The notes: a model not told the origin generated them from the sequence alone. A DNA stretch of 64,000 nt from Vigna angularis (GCF_016808095.1 NC_068974.1:30364825-30428824); one strand, 5' to 3'; numbered from the stretch's first letter, positions 1 through 12,499 are shown. Program-made: numbers and translations.

Positions 1-175
1 AACATGAATCGAGAGGGATTTACCTCTCGGCTTTCAACATGAACCGAGAGGGATTTACCTCTCGACCTTCAACATGAACCGAGAGGGATTTACCTCTCGG
101 CCTTCTACATGAACTGAGAGGGATTTACCTCTCGGCCTTCAACATGAACCGAGAGGGATTTACCTCTCGGCCTTG
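1..175. repeat. Tandem array, 35-bp unit, about 5 copies
   Basis: The unit begins AACATGAACC and includes GAGAGGGATTTACCTCTCGG, itself an imperfect inverted repeat (CCGAGAGG/CCTCTCGG). Copies start at 1, 36, 71, 106 and 141 with few substitutions. Degenerate copies continue to about 265. The array may extend left of the window. Confidence 0.9.
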
Positions 176-283
176 AGCTTTAGATTGTTGGCAAGAAGGA
201 TTTACCTCTCGGTCTTTGACTTCAGATTGTTGACGAGAGGGATTTACCTCTCGGCCGAGAGGGATTTACATCTTGGTCTTTGA

Positions 284-618
284 TTTTGACCTAGGAGTTC
301 TTCCTGGGGAACAAGCTTTATCGTTTGGCTTTGAGAGGACTTTACCTCTCTGCTTTGAGCTAGGAGTGCTTCCTAGTAAACGGGCTTTACCGTTCGGCTT
401 TGAGAGGGCTTTACCTCTCTGCTTTGAGCTAGGAGTGCTTCCTAGTGAACGGGTTTTACCATTCGGCTTTGAGAGGGCTTTACCTCTTTGCTTTGAGCTA
501 GGAGTGCTTCCTAGTGAACGGGCTTTACCGTTCGGTTTTGAGAGGGCTTTACCTCCCTGCTTTGACTTTGACCTAGGAGTTCTTCCTAGGGAACGAGCTT
601 TACCGTTCGGCTTTTTAG
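284..618. repeat. Tandem array, 69-bp unit, about 4-5 copies
   Basis: CTTTGAGCTAGGAGTGCTTC recurs at 353, 422 and 491, with a variant at 560 and a diverged copy at the left. Because 69 is divisible by three, both strands stay open for over 100 codons with a repeating pseudo-peptide. Confidence 0.9.
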
Positions 619-1012
619 CGTAGGAGTTCATTTTGGAACTTCCTAGAGGACGAGAGTGTCAGTTCTTTGGGACATGCAACACCGCTCGGTTTTTCAGCGT
701 AGGAGTCTGTTTTGGAACTTCCTAGAGGATGAGAGTGTCAGTCCTTAGGGACGTGCAACACCGCTCGATTTTTCAGCGTAGGAATTTGTTTTGGAACTTC
801 CTAGAGGACGAGAGTGTCAGTCCTTGGGGACGTGCAACACCGCTTGGTTTTTCAGTGTAGGAGTCCGTTTTGGAACTTCCTAGAGGACGAGAGTGTTAGT
901 CCTTAGGGACGTGCAACACCACTCGATTTTTCAGCGTAGGAGTTCGTTTTGGAACTTCCTAGAGGACGAGAGTGTCAGTCCTTGGGGACGTTCAACACCG
1001 CTCAGTTTAGGA
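618..1012. repeat. Tandem array, 79-bp unit, about 5 copies
   Basis: GCGTAGGAGT (or a one-base variant) recurs at 618, 697, 776, 855 and 934. Each unit also holds GGAACTTCCTAGAGGACGAG and GTGCAACACCGCTCGG. It adjoins the 69-bp array with no spacer and shares short TTCCTAG and CGTTCGG words with it. Confidence 0.9.
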
Positions 1013-1432
1013 CCAGGAGCTTTTGGAGAGTGTTCCCTGGGTTTTGTTGACGCCAATGATGGCTTACTTCTCGGTCTTCGACCTAGGAATCGCGGGAGAA
1101 TTTCCTAATGGCCGAGAGGGATTTACCTCTCGGTTCTTGTCCTCCTCTTGGACGAGTGGTCTGTATGGTCGTGACACCTGCACTGTGAAGCCGAACGGCT
1201 GAATACCAGTGAGGTCGAATGGCCGAGCGGTTGCACAGTTGAACACTTGATGCCAAATTTGGCTAGGTGGTAAGTGCGTCATTAAATCTTTGAACAATAT
1301 TATAATATTGAATTAAGATATTTAAATTAAATCATATAATAAAATGAATTTATATCGAAATAATTATCTGTAAAGCCGTAGAAGCTTGTTGATGTTGTCT
1401 GGTTCCTTGCGGTTTCAGTAGGATGCCCCCCA

Positions 1433-1450
1433 GCCCCATGGTGGGCGCCA
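1433..1450 (-). other. Gypsy primer-binding site
   Basis: On the minus strand this reads TGGCGCCCACCATGGGGC. It starts with the TGG that pairs with a tRNA CCA tail and sits 2 nt after a terminal CA that closes the LTR. GGCGCC-type sites of this form are known from plant Gypsy elements; the exact tRNA is not assigned here. Confidence 0.7.
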
Positions 1451-1452
1451 AA

Positions 1453-1994
1453 TGTTTCTGCAAATATTTTTGGGACCGAGAGACTGACCTTCTGACGTGT
1501 CCTTCGTGCTTCCAAACACCTAGATCGCCTTCAAACTCCTGTTGTTGGCCGATCGGTATTGGCACGAACCGATCGGTCTCCTTCTTGACGAGGGGGATGT
1601 ACCTGCAAAAGGCACTACGACGCTCAAGTTAGGCGTGTTGTTGAAGAGTCTCGGCTCTTTGTTGAATATTTAGTGAATGATTATCACTGATTAGTATTTG
1701 AGAGTAACATAGAGTGTATAATGTGTATGTGAAAACGTACTTGGCTTGTGGCACTGGCTCTATATTTATAAGTTATCTCATGGATTTTAAGCTGACATAA
1801 GTCCAATAAAATATAAACAAATTTACCACTTATCAGTATCTTAACCGCTTATCTTCATCAGATCTTCAATAAGATATTCTTCATTATTTTATTATCTACT
1901 AGACCACTGGCCCAATAATAACTTAAGCGCTGGCCCAATTGCGGATAGACTGGTCGGCTTTATTAATAACCGCTCGGTCCATATTTCATACAAT

Positions 1995-1997
<3 letters not shown>
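1453..1997 (-). mobile_element. 5' LTR of a minus-strand Gypsy element
   Basis: On the minus strand the LTR starts TGTATTGTATG or TGTATG (1997 or 1992, ambiguous) and ends AAACA at 1453, just before the primer-binding site. Near 1758-1775 the minus strand reads CTTATAAATATAGAGCC, a good TATA box, placing transcription start about 30 bp further on. Palindromic ACCGATCGGT copies lie at about 1550-1580. Length is about 540 bp. The LTR abuts an (AT)n tract, so no target duplication can be read. Confidence 0.7.
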
Positions 1998-2038
<41 letters not shown>

Positions 2039-2044
2039 ATATAT
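1998..2044. repeat. (AT)n microsatellite
   Basis: Nearly pure AT dinucleotides with one interruption, immediately next to the Gypsy LTR end. Confidence 0.95.
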
Positions 2045-3080
2045 AAATGAAAAAATACTGTACTTCTATCTTGATGAGAAAAATTATTGTAATGGTGAAA
2101 AAATAATGTAAATATAATTTGAAAAAAATTCTTAAATATATTTGTAATTTACTATTAAAATAAAAATACAAAAAATAAATTATTTAAAACGACTTCTAAC
2201 ATAATCCAGTGATTTAACTTATATTTGTAATTATAATATTTTAAATATATATTGGTTGAAGGTCGATCCTTTTAATTGAGAACACAAAATATGAATCTAA
2301 TATTATCCTTTTTATGGGTAGTTTTGTAAGAACCCATGAAAAATATTTACCTTAATGGTAACAATTTTATTACTAGTAGTAATAAATTTCTTTGTGAATG
2401 GAAAATATAATTAGTAAGCTTATATAAATAAAACGTGATGAGTTAAACAAAAATTTATAGTAGCTTAGATGGAAAACATTTTGTAACACTTGGGACATGG
2501 GATCAAACCTAGTAAAATACATTTTTATAAAATAAATTAAAATAAATAATAAATAAATAAAGGGAATGGGAAATAAGAAGTGGACAACGGACTTTCTTAA
2601 ATAAGAAATTTGTCCATTTATAGTGATATTTTATTATTGTTAATTTATTTTGTGATATATTCATTTTGTATGATTTCTGTGATGATTGTATTTTATTATA
2701 TTGGATTTGAATTTATGCATCCCAACATGATATGAGTATTATGGGGAGATTTTGTAATGGTATAATATGAGTGAGAAATATGAGCATGATATGAGTCTCG
2801 TGGAGAGATTTCGTAATGATATAGTATTAGTGTATATGTTGATGTTGAGGGTCCTGTTGTTGAAGGTTATCCTGATACTCATCCAGTCTCAAGTAGAGAA
2901 GGATGAATTATGTGGTGAGAGGGCAGGAGGTCTTGGTCTATGTGCCGGTTTTGGACATAGTGTTGAGGACTAACCTTGTGGATGGTATGGAGTATTTTGG
3001 AAGTATATTTGTAAGAAGTAGAAGTCATCACAAGTGCATAACCTTCCGTGATCGCTCATCAACGTATCATCCAGAATAAG

Positions 3081-3222
3081 TGTCTATTGGGTATTGTGGG
3101 ATGAGTGTCTATTGGATATTGTGGGATGAATGTCTATTGGGTATTGTGGGATGAATGTCTATTGGGTATTGTGGGATGAATGTCTATTGGGTATTGTGGG
3201 ATGAGTGTCTATTAGGAATTGT
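3081..3222. repeat. 25-bp minisatellite, about 5.6 copies
   Basis: TGTCTATTGGGTATTGTGGG plus ATGA(G/A) repeats at 3081, 3106, 3131, 3156, 3181 and 3206 with few changes. It lies inside LTR-like unit E, between its two conserved blocks. Confidence 0.95.
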
Positions 3223-3526
3223 GGTATGATGGGATGAGGGTCTATGGTGCGATTGTTGTATGATGGTATGAGGGTGTCTGACATAATTATTATATGATGT
3301 TTGTTGAGTGTATCAAAGTAATTATGCATGTTTTATAAATGATTTGTTGCATGTTAGCTCACCCTATTTGTTCGTGTTTGTTTTTGTGCGATGATTGTAT
3401 AATTCATTATACGGGAGCAGATGAAGGAATGTCGTCTGATTCAGTGCCAATGAAGAAAGAGATAGAAGAATAAATTAGAAGAATTCGAGTTATATTTATG
3501 AGTTTGTAGTTGAAATCTGAGTTTAA

Positions 3527-3529
<3 letters not shown>

Positions 3530-3573
<44 letters not shown>

Positions 3574-3720
3574 ACTATGAATTATCAACAATAATTATCA
3601 ACAATATATATATATAATCTCACACTTGATAATTCATAGTTAATATATATATATATATATATCAACTATAAATTATCAAGTGTGAGATTATAAATTATCA
3701 AGTGTGAGATTATGGGATGT
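3530..3720. repeat. (AT)n tract and palindromes of a TATCAAGTGTGAGATTA unit
   Basis: A 44-bp (AT)n run is followed by an inverted repeat. TAATCTCACACTTGATAATT at about 3617 pairs with AATTATCAAGTGTGAGATTA at about 3677-3696, across (AT)n. A direct copy of the right arm follows at about 3697-3714. The arrangement can form a long hairpin. Confidence 0.8.
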
Positions 3721-3789
3721 TATCTTAAATGTAATGTTACAGTATATCAATTATGAAATATCAAGTATGAAATTATGGAATGTTTACAT

Positions 3790-6700
3790 GGTAAAAAGTT
3801 AAATGAATATTTTTTCCAAATTTGGAACAGTCTTATTTAAATTATTTGACCATCAATAATATTTTGTCACGTGTAATCATTCCTCAGCTCTATGGAAAGA
3901 ATGAGTCAAGCAATGCACTGTGGACCAATCTAGTCATTCGTTGCCATACCCTCAACTTTTAATATTATTTTCTAATTAGCAAAACCAATACATAGTGGTG
4001 TAAACAATGAGTTTAATAATGACCGTAAATTTTTAAATAACGGGAGAATTATTTAAAAATTTAAGAATATATAACTATTTGTATAAAAGAAATTTTATCT
4101 AGTAACTGTTTTCTTTTCTATAAATAAAAAATAAATTTTGTTCAGCAATATTACTGTATTTTCTACACTAGACATATAATAATTAAATGAGTCAAATTAT
4201 ATACACTACAACGTTCTTACTATAATATTTCACAATTGAATTATTTCATAATTTCAATTTTCAATTAATAAGTTATATATGATAAATTAATTCTTCATAG
4301 TGAATCATTATATCACAATTATAAATATTTTTAACATCTCATTTATAATTTAAAATATATATTAAATCAATTTTAAAAGATATATTAAATCAATTTTGTA
4401 ACTAATTTAATATAGGTGAATGTAATATGTCGAAAATATATTAGATGATTGTACAACCGATCTAATGCATACTCATATTATATTAGTTATGAACAATCGA
4501 TCTAATACCTTTAATAGAAAATGAAAAAAGAAAAACATTTTCAAAAGACACATTAAATTGGTTAAGATTCATAACTGATATAATATTTTTCCATTAATGC
4601 AATCAATAATTGTCTTCTTTTACGTGAAGCTTTTTTTTTCTTTCTTTCTTCATATATGCTAGTCAACAAAGTAATGCAAGTTCTGAGATAAAAAATGTAT
4701 AATATTTGATAGATATATTATCTTTATTTTATATTTATCTTTTATTTTAGTTAGTTTGTTATTTTTTATTTGTATTTTGGACTTAGCCTATATTTGTTCT
4801 ATTATAAATAGAGGACCCTACGTGTATATTCAACACAAGAGAAATTAATCTCATATATGGTTTTTCATTATATTCAACAATATTTGAGAAGAAAATGAAC
4901 ATTTGTGAACAACATCTCACTATGTATAATAAATAAACAAAATTGAATCCAAAGTATATCAAGTAAGCTGCTAAGTGATAAATAAATCTACTTAAAAAAT
5001 AGTTGAAAAGATTTTAAGTTCTCATTGTTGACAAATGTTCATCCCCAAAAATAAATTCACAATATTCATTTTAAATCTTCAATTTGTGATTTGTATATAA
5101 CATTGAAATTATTTTTATGGTGAAGAGAAAACCTTATCACGGGTTAATTTATTATTGGTTGGATAAAAAAATTTAACAATAAATTCATTCACCACCTATA
5201 ATATTAAAATAATCAAATCAAACTTGAGATGGAAGGACACAATACGATACTGAAATCAAAAGAAGTTATCAATTTAAACGTGACAAAAATTTAGTTAAAG
5301 TAACCACCTAACTACATTGTAAGTTATTCTTTCCTATTTTCTACCTTCTCACACATTGGAGACATGTAACAATACATGAGAAGCAAAGCCATAACAAAAT
5401 TATGAACACTATTATTGCAAATTTCACATTATATACTCAAAAACTAAAAGTTAGCAACTAGGAAAGGTCCAGTCTAGAAAATTACCTTTCATGATAAATT
5501 GATAGAGATCTCTTCCACTCTTATTAGTTTCTAGGACTCTTGGCCTCTCCTTTTCTCTTTTCCACTGCTATGAAAATCAAATTAAATCTTGAGATAAGAG
5601 AAATGAAATTCACAAACCTAAACACCATTGTGCATGATAGAAAGATAATATAATAGAGCACAAATACAAGAGAGGCTTGTGATCCAACACAGACGAACGA
5701 GACTAGGCCTAGGACATGCAAAATGTGCAAACAAAAATTACGAATCTACTATACAAATTGGACTAGGGAGGGAATGAGGCAGATCTGAGTGACAACACCT
5801 AGTTTGTTTCTTCTGTCACTTCGCACAACAAACCATATGAATGAGGTTTGGAGTGCCTCAGAGATTATTGAATAGAGTGGCGAGACAAATGTATTACTCG
5901 ACTGCGATGGTAACCTTGATGCCAACAAGTTTGGTGAAGCGCAATGGTGAGGGGTGAAAGGCTTGGAGGATGTGGAATGGAGTGACGAGACACCATTAAA
6001 GGGCGATGAGACGACGACAAATTGCTTCAAGCCTATAAATTTGGTCAACGACGGTAAGGAATGACACTAGGAAAATGTTTTCTAATGCATGGAGAGGGCA
6101 CGAAAAAGAAAAAAAAACACTAATAAAAATGTTAAAGATATTAGATCAATTTCTACTACAACCAATTTAATATGTAAATATTAGGTTGATTCTCCTTACA
6201 ATCAATTTAATATGCTCTTTCCATTATTTAAAAAATTGCAACTATATTTTTTATTACATGGGTTTCGCTCCAACCTATTCAATATGTTATTCTAATAAAT
6301 TTATTTTGTGTTAATAAGATTTTCACTTATATAAAACCAAAGATATCACTTCTTTCATAATAAAACATCACATTATTAAAACAAGAATATATTAATTATT
6401 AAATATTATATTTTACTCTAAAAATTAAAATCTGTTTAATTATTAAAAATAAGAGGAGAGTGTCCTAAATATATAAAAATGGATATATGTTATTATCTTT
6501 TCTATATTCTTGCAAAAATTGTGATATAATAACTTTGTTTAACAATTGGTAGGTTCTCCTTACTATGTAAGTTCTTTATTAGCTAATTAAAATTTGGTGA
6601 CATAATATGTTGAAGTGAATAATTCAAAACTGCTAAATTGTATAGTAAAAGTATAAAATATATTAAAAATGAGAAAATTGTAAATTTATAGCTATCTAAA

Positions 6701-8350
6701 AGGAACCTTTCTGACTGTGTCACTGTCCATCTTTTCCTCTTTATTCTTTATTCTTTATTCTTTGAGCACATCGCCAAGAAGCTTTGCACCTAAAATTCTC
6801 AAAACAACATTATTGAATATATCATTGTCAAGGGTGATAAAGCCAAGTTATGCTATTTACCCAAAAGGAAAAAAACAACCAAAATAAAAAGAACAAAAAA
6901 CTTGTTTGTTTGTTTAATCATATGAAAATTCATCCGCATTGATTTCTATGTCAAAACATAATCTGTAACGTAAGTAACATTTTTCAAATTGAATTTTAAA
7001 TATTTTTCTTTTTTTTAATAACAAAGCACTAGTATAAATCCAGTCAGTAATTAATCAATTAACTATATGCGGATGCAGGAAAAAATTTGAGAGCATATGA
7101 TATGATTCTCTATCATAGAGATAAGATGATGATAAATCATTTTAAATATTTGAACAAATATATACTTCTTTTTTTCTTTCTTGTTTATGTACTAACAGAT
7201 GTTTCAATGAAATTCTCACTTGACAATATAAAAAACTAATTACAAAAAAAAAAGACTGCTTTCTCAAACTATCCATTTAAGTACCTTAAAATATGAATAT
7301 GAAAGGTTAACTAATTTTAATAAATTATTTGATAAACATATTTTTCGGAATACAAAACACACTATGCTATGATGGTAGTAGCTCCATTATCAATGGCGTT
7401 TTCGATGAATTTATGTATTTTAGTTAGTAAGGAAAGAGTTATTAGGGTTTTTAATTTATTAAATAAATCGTGAAGTTAAATAATTTCTTTTTAAAATAAA
7501 AAGTAGTATATTTTAAAAAAAATTTATAAAGAGAGTGCAATTTAAAATAGATTTAATTTTACAAAATTAATTTAATAAAATGATATTTGCACTCTTATCA
7601 TCACATCTCAGTGTTAAATATTTTAAGAATTAAATATATTTTTGTTGTTAAATTTTCATTAATAATTAAATGAAAATGTAATTTGAATGTTAGAATGAAA
7701 TACATTTAATATGTTAAAAGAATTTAATAGAATTGAATTAAATATATATTCGATTTTTTTAAAATTTAAGAACTACAACATATCAAAATTTGAAAAACGA
7801 ATTTTAATTTCATGTAAAAATTTAAAAACTAAAATTATATTTATCTCATATTTTAAATATAAGATTAGAAAAACTTTATAATAAATAATATAACATATCC
7901 AATTTATAAATTTGAATACAAGAAATCAAATAAACTTGGTTAGAATATTCCAAATAAACTTAGTCAAAACATATTTTTAATTATTATAAAGAAAGTTAAA
8001 TCTAAATTTAATTCAATATCATAAATTAACTTAATAAAATAAATTTACATCCACTTAAATAATATAATTTAACCATATTTGTAATGATAATGAAATTTAT
8101 ATAAAAAATTGAAGAAATTGCAAATCATAGTAAAAAAAATTCATGACATTCTGTTTTAAGGTAAAGCAATGAAATCATTGAAGTTGAAGCTAAGGTATGT
8201 AAGAGCTGACAAAACTCACCAATTAGTCAACAATAAAAAAAATCCCGTCCTTATATATAAATATAGAGTTATCAAATTGGATAAAACATATATATACCTA
8301 CAATATTATATATATATTTTAACAGCAATAACAAATATAATTATGTATTG
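3790..8350. other. AT-rich intergenic DNA with no supported gene
   Basis: I see no conserved protein in any frame. Related subterminal-type repeats (ATTAGATNNATTG...CCAATTTAATATG) occur at 4380-4600 and again at 6120-6290, hinting at a worn non-autonomous DNA transposon. The 68- and 99-aa minus-strand frames at 5524-6048 lie between them and match nothing I recognise. 6300-8350 is AT-rich with poly-A and poly-T runs. Confidence 0.5.
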
Positions 8351-8559
8351 AAATAGAAAAAGGGAATGGAAGAGAAAGAGTGGATGGTGTTTTGAGCTGT
8401 TTATTTAATACTTGTGTGTGAGACTAGTTTGCACATGTTACACAGTGGAGAATGGTTGGTTTGGTTGAGAAGGTGTGGTTAGAAAATGTGAGGAGAAAGA
8501 GAGGACATTAATGTAATGACAAGAACATGTATTATTACTAGAGAGTTTCTATTAAAGAG

Positions 8560-8932
8560 ATGAAAGGTAGGAGAAGGATTGTTTGGGCATTATGGTAAAT
8601 GTAAAACTGGTCGGTTAGCCAGTCCCTTCACCACCCTTCAACGTCCCTTACCACACCTCCAAAGACGCACAGAAAAGAAATCACACCAAAACCAACCTCA
8701 ACACCTTCACACATACCATAAAGCAAAACCAACAACACACACACAAATCACAACTTCAAAAACACACACCGTCTCTCTGTTCTTCTCCTCTCTTCTGTCT
8801 CTTCTGATTTTATCCATCTTTCTCTTTCTCTCCGCCCCTCTTGTATTCTTCTTCTTCTGAAGCTCCACTTCACTTTCAGAAACCCAGTTTCTCATCTGGG
8901 TTTTTGCCTGTTGAAGTGACAACATAAAAATT
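8560..8932 (+). promoter_or_regulatory. Galactosyltransferase 5'UTR and proximal promoter region
   Basis: A C- and CT-rich stretch (8610-8870), with repeated CTCTTCT words and poor in G, precedes the ATG at 8933. This is typical of plant pyrimidine-rich leaders. No clear TATA box was fixed; the transcription start is probably in or just before the CA/CT-rich part. Upstream ATGs exist from 8579, so they would be in the leader if transcription starts that early. Confidence 0.5.
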
Positions 8933-11900
8933 ATGACTTGGAAGAGCAGAGGAGAATTGCCTTCTAGAAGCGTTATTTCGCAGAGATGGGCATTGTTTTT
9001 GTGCTTCGGAAGCTTCTGTGCTGGAATGCTCTTCACTACCAGGTTCCTCACTTTTTTCCAATTCCCATTTCTCCATTTCACACTTTTTTTATTCATAACT
9101 GATGATTTTTTTCTCCGTTTTTAACTTCTTGATCATTCTGTTTTGTCAACCGAGTTTGTGTATTTGAGTTGTTTGTTTAGTCTTGTAATCAGTGTTCTCA
9201 GATCTTTATGTGTCTGTGTGATTAATCATTGGTTTTCCTGTGTTTAATTCGTTGACTTGCTTGTGTGTTACTTTTCTCGTGTATCTTGCGTTCATTGAAG
9301 CTCGTAGAAGAATGGATTTAGATCTGGATTCGATTGCCATGAATGATTCTAAATCATCGTAACCTCTGGTTTAAGATTTCATCTTTACACTGTATGATTG
9401 ACTCATATTGCTAAGTCAACTATGGTGTCTGGTCTCCTTCCTGGTTCAGTTCTCATTGCTTATGCTTTATGAATCTCTCTGAAAATTAAACCGCTATCTT
9501 TAGAGTAGAAAGCGTCTATGGATTGAGTCTATCAAAAGGGATAAGTCTCATATAATCGATAAAGGTCCGAATCTCCATTGAGAGAAGCGTCTATATTTCA
9601 TGTCCAATTGTATTTCATTCAAGATTGTCTTCAAGAGGATGCTGAAAAAAAGGAAAAGAAAATACTGTGTACGTTACTTGGCATTCTCGTATTTTTTTTC
9701 CTATGGTAGTTGTGTAATAAGTATACCTGTTAACTTTGAACCTGAAAAGTGGTTTGGTTAATTTTTGGATCTGGGTTGCTAATATTTCAGACAACTTGTT
9801 TGTCGGTGCGTTAGATTTTAATAAATGCAGCTTCATTGCATAAGGGTATTGCCTTGGCAACCGGTAAAGTGGTTATTACGTTATGGTACTTTTTTCTGAT
9901 GTGAAATGTTAATGTTTATAACAGGATATGGACAATTCCTGAAAATAACAAAGGACTAGCCCGACCCACGGCTGCAGAAACTGATAAATTGAATGTTGTT
10001 TCAGAAGGTTGCAATTCCAGAATTGTAAGCACCGACAGTCACGTGGTTGCTGAACCTTTTCTACTTTTGAAATCTGAAATTCATTATTTTATTTTTTAAT
10101 TATGTCTCTTGGTGAACCCTTTAGATGCAAGAATTGGAAATGAAGCGCGATAAAGACATTTATGGGGAAGTTTACAAGAGTCATAATTCCATTCAGTAAG
10201 TTATATGTAGAGCCATGATGATACTGTTATAAGTGTTGTTAGCATTATTTTGTGATTTTGCATGTCAAACTTAACTTAAGGGAGAGTGTTAATGTAGAAC
10301 GTTGGACAAGACTATTTCAAACTTAGAGATGGAATTGGCTGCTGCAAGGGCAACTCAGGAGTCTCTACGAAGTGGTGCTCCTGTTTCAGATGATATAAGG
10401 ATGAGTGAATCATCTGGTAAGAGAAAGTACCTTATGGTCGTTGGTATTAATACTGCATTTAGCAGCAGGAAAAGAAGGGACTCGGTTCGTGCCACTTGGA
10501 TGCCACAAGGTTTATAATTCAACTCCATTTCTTAATATTTTCAGTTTTTTTTTTGCCATTTAGCTAATTTTCTGGTTAAGTTTTGTGATGGTTGGTTCTT
10601 TTGTTAACGTGGAAAATAGGTGAGAAAAGAAAGAAGCTAGAGGAGAAGGGTATCATCATCCGCTTTGTAATTGGACACAGGTAGATATGCCATCTCTATT
10701 TAAATGATTTTGTTACATAATTAGCAACATTATCATGCGTTTTTCTCCATCCAAAATCAACATGCTTCAGTAAAAGATTACATTGCATGCACTTATTAGA
10801 TCCAAAATCAACATGTATTCAATCTATATTTTAGTGTACCAGATATGAGGTACTGCACACATGATATATCCAGCAATTTATCAGTCATAACCAATGAATA
10901 TATTTGATGAATTATAATTTGATAAATTTTTTTCTCCTTTATCTAGTGCTACATCAGGGGGAATTCTAGACAGAGCTATTGAAGCTGAGGACAGAAAGCA
11001 TGGAGATTTCTTGAGGCTGGTAATTTGACACATGCGTTCCTTTTTGCTTCATTGCTGCTACCTTCCCTTGCATGTCCCTTTCCACATATTTATACTTTGT
11101 TTATGCAGAATCATGTGGAAGGATACCTTGAATTGTCAGCAAAGACAAAAACCTATTTTGCCACTGCTGTGAACTTGTGGGATGCTGATTTCTATGTCAA
11201 AGTTGATGATGATGTTCACGTAAATATAGGTATTAATAGTTCTAAAAAATCTGAAAATCTCCAACTGTTTGTATAAAATTAACATGAGGAGTACTTGTTT
11301 TGTGATTAACCAACACTCTTCTTGGGCGTAGAACGTGTTCACTTATTAACAATGTAATAAAATAACATACCAGCAACTCTTAGCATGAGTTTTATGTTTC
11401 CATAATAAGTATGCATGATATTGTTTTAACATGAACTTTCTATTCTGAGTCTCTTGTTCTTTCTGCTTCAGCAACACTGGGGGAAACTCTGGTTAGGCAC
11501 CGATCGAAACCACGCATATACATTGGATGCATGAAATCTGGGCCAGTCCTATCTCAAAAGTAAGAACTTCTTGTCCTTTTATCTTTGTTTTTTCATTGAG
11601 TTGAATTGTTAAAGCTCTTTGACTTAAGCTTGTTACCTGCCTTCCTTGTTCCACAGAGGAGTAAGATACCATGAACCTGAGTACTGGAAATTTGGAGAGG
11701 CTGGAAACAAGTATTTCCGACATGCCACAGGGCAGTTGTATGCCATTTCAAACGATTTGGCTACATACATATCAATTAACCAGTAAGTTCTACTTCCTCT
11801 CATTTATGAAGGAAAAAAAAAGACTAATTGTAAATTGGGCAAACTACTCTCACACCCTTTAATTACACCCAATGTCTTTCTCTTCTACGTCAATACATCA

Positions 11901-12499
11901 ACCTCCCTCAATTTATGAAACATAATGAGATATGAAGGACTTTTGTATTAATAGGTGCTATATTATTATACAAAATTGAGGATGGCCTGTGTAGGGTAAA
12001 AGAAAAAAAAGGGACATTGGCTGTAATAACATAACATTCCTGTAGTATGAGTGTAGTTACATCTATAAATTGAATCAAATCAATGGTATATGTTGTTTTG
12101 TCTCAGGGATGTTCTTCACAAGTATGCCAACGAGGATGTCTCACTAGGATCTTGGTTTATTGGACTTGATGCGGAGCATATAGATGATAGAAGACTTTGC
12201 TGTGGCACTCCTCCAGGTGACTATTTTTCCTGAATGTATAAACCAGTTGTGACTCTTAAGAGATCTATATGATCATACCATTACCTATTGGCTTGCTTTC
12301 AAAGTATAATCAAACTTTCAAACATTTGAGTTGGTCACTCTTGCTTGCAGATTGTGAGTGGAAGGCCCAAGCAGGCAACATTTGTGTTGCATCGTTTGAT
12401 TGGAGCTGCAGTGGAATTTGCAGGTCTGCTGAGAGGATTAAAGAGGTACATAGGAGGTGTGGAGAGGGTGAGAATGCTTTGTGGAGTGCCTCTTTCTAG
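8933..12499 (+). CDS. Probable beta-1,3-galactosyltransferase (GT31), 11 exons
   Basis: Exons: 8933-9042, 9925-10024, 10125-10195, 10298-10509, 10620-10680, 10947-11019, 11109-11229, 11472-11559, 11657-11782, 12107-12216, 12351-12499. All introns are GT-AG and phases join into an uninterrupted 406-residue protein ending ALWSASF. It is a type II Golgi membrane protein: a short cytosolic tail, a signal anchor at about 17-36, a DUF4094-like stem (about 20-110, with a coiled-coil-like stretch at 94-115), then the galactosyltransferase domain (about 135-335). Landmarks are [24 protein letters not shown] (starting at residue 135), the metal-binding DDD at 242-244 in [11 protein letters not shown], and EDVSLGSW at 330-337. 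Plant members transfer galactose onto arabinogalactan-type or other Golgi glycans; the exact acceptor cannot be read from sequence. The length is normal for the B3GALT1-8 group. The start is the first ATG of the conserved N-terminus. The gene looks intact. Confidence 0.93.

Larger units (their letters stand above)
1..1432 (-). mobile_element. Internal leader of a Gypsy LTR retrotransposon, open at the left edge
   Basis: Read on the minus strand, this follows directly downstream of the primer-binding site at 1433-1450, so it is the untranslated leader of a Gypsy-type element that runs off the left edge. No gag or pol reading frame is visible. Most of it consists of three tandem arrays, annotated separately, plus single copies of the CCGAGAGG...CCTCTCGG motif near 1108-1140. 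Reading frames on both strands in 266-631 come from a 69-bp repeat whose length is a multiple of three, not from coding pressure. Long leaders with tandem arrays are common in plant Tat-lineage Gypsy elements; that lineage is an inference from the primer-binding site and layout. Confidence 0.6.
2335..3785 (+). mobile_element. Diverged LTR-like unit (copy E of the long-LTR group)
   Basis: It starts TGTAAGAACCC, like the TGTAAGGCCCC start at 48206. It carries the group's conserved blocks: CTCAAGTAGAGAAGG, then GTGAGAGGGCAGGAGGTCTT (2886-2932), and a hairpin with stems GTATAAT and ATTATAC (3397-3412) followed by GGGAGCAGATG. No coding sequence is evident. Its 3' limit is blurred by AT repeats; GGAATGTTTACA at about 3777 is one candidate. 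No target duplication was found. It is probably a solo LTR, shorter than the others. Confidence 0.5.

Noticed and set aside
266..631. Overlapping 116- and 121-codon frames on both strands
   Set aside because: Produced by a 69-bp tandem repeat (multiple of three); low-complexity peptides with no domain.
4203..4215. CACTACAACG as a CACTA transposon end
   Set aside because: No matching inverted end was found downstream within the likely size range.
5524..6048. Two minus-strand frames (68 and 99 codons)
   Set aside because: Low complexity and no known motif; they sit inside a probable worn transposon.
8579..8860. 93-codon frame before the galactosyltransferase
   Set aside because: It lies in the CT-rich leader, and its composition mirrors that bias.
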